From NCBI RefSeq assembly GCF_030376605.1, contig NZ_JARRAE010000006.1:1-64000 (forward strand): DNA of 64,000 bases. The letters are read 5' to 3'. The position numbers were made by a program, and so were the translations under genes. Below are positions 63,859-64,000 of the stretch, in pieces. A model generated the notes under the pieces. It was not told the DNA's origin and made no database searches. It worked only from the letters and a program-made list of their open reading frames with translations. Source of the stretch: Pseudochrobactrum sp. sp1633 (lineage in GTDB: Bacteria; Pseudomonadota; Alphaproteobacteria; Rhizobiales; Rhizobiaceae). Positions within the stretch are counted from its first letter, which is position 1. Every line of letters starts with the position of its first letter.

Positions 63859-64000
<142 letters not shown>

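Overview
The window reads as an ordinary chromosomal stretch of an alphaproteobacterium of the order Hyphomicrobiales (Rhizobiales), most like the Brucella/Ochrobactrum/Pseudochrobactrum group. This rests on an Omp25/Omp31-type outer membrane protein, a circularly permuted two-piece tmRNA with the tag ANDNKAQGYALAA, an alphaproteobacterial SspB, a BA14K-like secreted protein, and moderate G+C. The genus is inference. I see no tRNA, rRNA, CRISPR array, integrase, transposase or complete prophage.

Left edge (1-3.3 kb): a truncated, AT-rich glycosyltransferase family 25 gene, then a group of very small membrane and lipoprotein genes, then the Omp25/31-like porin. Bases 3.5-12.5 kb hold a seven-gene minus-strand operon: a peptide-type ABC importer (binding protein, two permeases, two ATPases), an alpha/beta hydrolase and an AbgB-like M20 amidohydrolase. 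A RpiR-type regulator is divergent from it, with a clear inverted repeat between them. Bases 12.5-19.8 kb hold a dimethylglycine/sarcosine dehydrogenase-like flavoenzyme with its DeoR-type regulator, a PhzF-family protein, a Nudix protein paired with an endonuclease/exonuclease/phosphatase-family protein, and a small secreted protein.

Bases 19.8-33.3 kb hold an orphan peptide-binding protein, an aminotransferase, ilvC with a neighbouring TetR regulator, kup, pdxJ, a Dda/RecD-like helicase, a LysE exporter, and ilvBN. A short leader ORF encoding Ile-Ile-Leu-Val-Val and a terminator hairpin precede ilvB, which is the layout of a transcription attenuator. Bases 33.4-43 kb hold a degenerate GGDEF protein, miaA, serB with an acetyltransferase, and the membrane-protease cluster hflK-hflC-DUF2065-degP, then thyA-folA and a DUF2853 protein. 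Bases 43.3-46.6 kb hold ssrA (tmRNA), a Bcr/CflA efflux pump, sspB (which delivers ssrA-tagged proteins to ClpXP), a DUF4169 protein and a ribbon-helix-helix protein.

Bases 46.6-64 kb hold a very large AsmA-family protein, a kinase-like protein with an ANL-type C-terminal domain, uvrD with an unusual palindrome-rich in-frame insertion, a dicarboxylate/amino-acid symporter, mntH with a candidate metalloregulator site, creA, a hexapeptide acetyltransferase, a tiny membrane protein plus a SCO copper chaperone, prmA, an aminopeptidase P, azlCD and the 3' end of ligA.

No wholly new multi-gene system stands out. The observations I rate highest are the palindromic insertion inside uvrD (which carries a terminator-like signal on the antisense strand), the ilv leader/attenuator, the kinase-ANL hybrid, and the small-protein genes missed by usual length cut-offs.
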